Source: an uncultured Nostocoides sp. (GTDB taxonomy: Bacteria > Actinomycetota > Actinomycetes > Actinomycetales > Dermatophilaceae). Taken from it: a stretch of DNA of 54,527 nt. The stretch spans positions 1 to 54,527 of the forward strand of contig CALLZC010000141.1 in the NCBI GenBank assembly GCA_937858995.1, given 5' to 3'. The translations under genes and the position numbers were made by a program. The notes under the pieces were generated by a model. The model was given only the letters and a program-made list of their open reading frames with translations. It had not been told where the DNA came from and searched no databases. Shown here in pieces: positions 52,973-54,527 of this stretch. Each line of letters starts with the position of its first letter. The stretch's first letter is position 1.

Positions 52973-53332
52973 GTGCCCACGTACGCCTATGCCTGCGCCG
53001 ACTGCGGCCATGCCTTCGACATCGTTCAGTCCTTCAGTGATGACTCCCTGACGGTCTGCCCCGAGTGCGAGGGCCGACTGCGCAAGCAGTTCAACGCCGT
53101 AGGTGTCGTCTTCAAGGGCAGCGGTTTCTATCGGAACGACTCGCGCTCCAGCACCTCCTCCACCAGCCCTCCGGCACCCGGCTCCAAGGGAACCAAGGGT
53201 TCCGACGCAGGCGGAAGTGGCGATGCCAGCGGAGGTGGCGGTGCCACGAGTGCGAGCGCCCCGGCGGCCAGCGCCCCAGCGGCTTCCTCCACAGGCACCA
53301 CGAGCAAGTCCGCGGTGTCCACAGGCTCCTGA
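52973..53332 (+). CDS. FmdB family zinc-ribbon protein
   Basis: A 119-residue protein with an N-terminal zinc ribbon: PTYAYACADCGHAFDIVQSF and CPECEGRLRKQFN, two CxxC pairs. The rest is a Ser/Gly/Ala-rich low-complexity tail starting with GVVFKGSGFYRND, which is standard for actinobacterial members. The GTG 52973 is preceded by GGAGGA four bases upstream, so the ORF start at 52937 is rejected. Putative regulatory or metal-binding role. Confidence 0.92.
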   Translation: MPTYAYACADCGHAFDIVQSFSDDSLTVCPECEGRLRKQFNAVGVVFKGSGFYRNDSRSSTSSTSPPAPGSKGTKGSDAGGSGDASGGGGATSASAPAASAPAASSTGTTSKSAVSTGS

Positions 53333-53364
53333 CACCGCGCTTCCCTCGCGCGGCGCCCGGGCCG

Positions 53365-53370
53365 TAGGGT
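53365..53370 (+). promoter_or_regulatory. -10 box for the leaderless MTA phosphorylase gene
   Basis: TAGGGT lies six bases before the ATG at 53377. Confidence 0.45.
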
Positions 53371-53376
53371 CGCGCC

Positions 53377-54222
53377 ATGACGCAACCTGCATCCCGAGGC
53401 GAGCCGCTTGCCAGCATCGGCGTGATCGGCGGCTCGGGCTTCTATACCTTCTTCGAGGACGCCGAACGGCATTCGGTGAACACGCCCTTCGGCGACCCGA
53501 GCGATGACCTGGTCATCGGCACGGTCGACGGGCGACGGGTGGCCTTCATCGCTCGTCACGGCCAGGGGCATCGAGTCCCTCCCCATCGGATCAACTATCG
53601 CGCGAACCTCTGGGCCCTGCGCAGTGTGGGGGTGCGTCAGATTCTGGCGCCCTGCGCGGTGGGCTCGCTGCGCCCGGAGTATTCCGCGGGGACCATCGTG
53701 GTCCCGGACCAGATCTTCGACCGGACCTCCGGTCGGGAGCACACCGTGTATGACGGGCAGGGCCCCGTCGCGCACGTCTCGTTCGCGCACCCCTACTGCG
53801 CGCGAGGCCGCGCCAGCGCGCTTGCCGCATTGCGCGAGCGGGAGGCGCCGCACGTTGACGGTGGCACGCTCGTGGTCGTCAACGGTCCCCGATTTTCCAG
53901 CGGGGCCGAATCGCGGTGGCATCAGGCCGCGGGCTTCAGCATCGTCGGGATGACGACGATGCCCGAGGCCGGCATCGCGCGCGAGCTGGCCATGTGTTTC
54001 ACGACGATCGCCCTGGTGACCGACCATGACGCTGGCCTCGACGGTGTCGAGCCGGTCAGCCATGCCGAGGTGCTTGCTGTCTTTGCGCGCAATATCGAGC
54101 CGTTGAAGGCGACCCTGCGGGTGGCCATTGCCCGTCTGCCGCAGGATGAGTCCGACGCCGACGCCACCTGCCCATGCCGCACTGCCCTGAGCGGTATCGA
54201 TCTGACGCCCGAGCCGGCCTGA
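53377..54222 (+). CDS. S-methyl-5'-thioadenosine/purine nucleoside phosphorylase
   Basis: Phosphorolysis of MTA (or a purine nucleoside) in methionine salvage. 281 residues of the PNP/MTAP class: IGVIGGSGFYTFFED (phosphate-binding loop), IARHGQGHRVPPHRINYRAN, GTIVVPDQIFDRTSGREHTVYD, and NGPRFSSGAESRWHQAAGFSIVGMTTMPEA with a final TDHDAG. The phosphate/ribose sites look complete. Bacterial members of this group may use MTA, methylthioinosine or purines, so the substrate is open. 44 bases after the fmdB-like gene. Confidence 0.92.
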   Translation: MTQPASRGEPLASIGVIGGSGFYTFFEDAERHSVNTPFGDPSDDLVIGTVDGRRVAFIARHGQGHRVPPHRINYRANLWALRSVGVRQILAPCAVGSLRPEYSAGTIVVPDQIFDRTSGREHTVYDGQGPVAHVSFAHPYCARGRASALAALREREAPHVDGGTLVVVNGPRFSSGAESRWHQAAGFSIVGMTTMPEAGIARELAMCFTTIALVTDHDAGLDGVEPVSHAEVLAVFARNIEPLKATLRVAIARLPQDESDADATCPCRTALSGIDLTPEPA

Positions 54223-54235
54223 TCGAGATGGTCCC

Positions 54236-54527
54236 ATGACCAGGCTGGCGCCTCGGGCCGCCGTAGCGCGGTTGGCCGCAGATTCCTCGCTGGCCGGGGT
54301 CATCGGCGCGGGTCGGCGTGCGGCGTGGCGACGCCACCTCATCCGGCGCGGGCTGGCCGGACTCTTGGTGCTCGCGGCGCTCGTGATCGCGCTCACCCAG
54401 AGCGGATGGGCACCCGCCGGCCGCCTCGGGGCGGCGGGGTCGTCTGGGTCAGCGGGGTCGTCTGGGGCGGCGGGGTCGGCGCAGAGCGGGTCATCTGGTC
54501 CGGACGCTACGGGGGATGACGCACTGC
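54236..54527 (+). CDS. Membrane-anchored protein, cut by window end (possible SAF/RcpC type)
   Basis: From ATG 54236: about 38 basic residues (RRAAWRRHLIRRG), one hydrophobic segment (LAGLLVLAALVIALTQSGW, about 40-58) and then a Gly/Ser/Ala repeat stretch of GSSGSAG type that runs off the window. The basic N-terminus with one anchor and its position after fmdB fit the SAF-domain (RcpC/FlgA-like) proteins often found here in actinomycetes, but the diagnostic domain lies outside the window. Confidence 0.6.
   Translation, partial: MTRLAPRAAVARLAADSSLAGVIGAGRRAAWRRHLIRRGLAGLLVLAALVIALTQSGWAPAGRLGAAGSSGSAGSSGAAGSAQSGSSGPDATGDDAL

Overview
The window reads as an assembled contig from a high-GC actinomycete, most likely a Micrococcales member of the Intrasporangiaceae/Dermatophilaceae type. 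This rests on GC-rich codon use, GTG starts, many leaderless promoters, an RpfB-like resuscitation factor, a GlpR-like receptor and gene order. Two blocks keep an order I recall from Mycobacterium tuberculosis: pmt, rsmI, metG, tatD, rpfB, rsmA, ispE, rplY, prs, glmU and a TetR gene (around Rv1002c-Rv1019); and glpR, rimJ, glp/moeA, a UTP-glucose-1-phosphate uridylyltransferase, the 5-formyl-THF cyclo-ligase and an FmdB protein (around Rv0991c-Rv0996). The first 70 bases are not genomic: they are an Illumina P7/Nextera adapter, so the left end is a sequencing-read end.

Left part (71-16.2 kb), mostly minus strand: a truncated polyprenyl-phosphate sugar transferase, rplY, prs-glmU, a tRNA-Gln with its terminator, a TetR gene, a divergent methyltransferase/MarR pair sharing an operator, an ABC-F protein, ispE, rsmA, rpfB, tatD, metG and a DUF4126 membrane protein. 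Middle (16.4-29.8 kb): a CPBP membrane protein, an MFS exporter, an overlapping ASCH/CDGSH pair downstream of sdhCAB, an ArsR-like/SRPBCC pair, rsmI, a DUF6297-like membrane protein with its ABC ATPase, and protein O-mannosyltransferase. From 29.8 to 39.9 kb lie a large RecB-like nuclease/helicase, a secreted sugar dehydrogenase, and a cluster in which an ATP-grasp ligase sits between two NylB/class-C-type serine hydrolases, followed by an APH-fold kinase.

The stretch 39.9-44.0 kb is accessory. A glyoxalase-like (VOC) gene occurs as an intact copy and as a copy with an internal deletion. Between them an IS3-family element has split a small membrane-protein gene. A tRNA-Ala follows, then about 630 bp of orphan DNA bracketed by a 62-bp direct repeat. 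Right part (44.0-54.5 kb): an AI-2E family permease, glpR, a rimJ-moaB-moaC-glp-UGPase operon, the cyclo-ligase, a CPA1 antiporter, an FmdB protein, an MTA/purine phosphorylase and the start of a membrane-anchored protein cut by the window end.

The main candidates for something undescribed are the serine hydrolase/ATP-grasp/serine hydrolase cluster with a leaderless 15-codon upstream ORF, and the strong excess of the hexamer GCATAC/GTATGC across the window. The split and decayed genes of the accessory region are a clear record of recent rearrangement. No CRISPR array, rRNA, phage block or biosynthetic megacluster is present.
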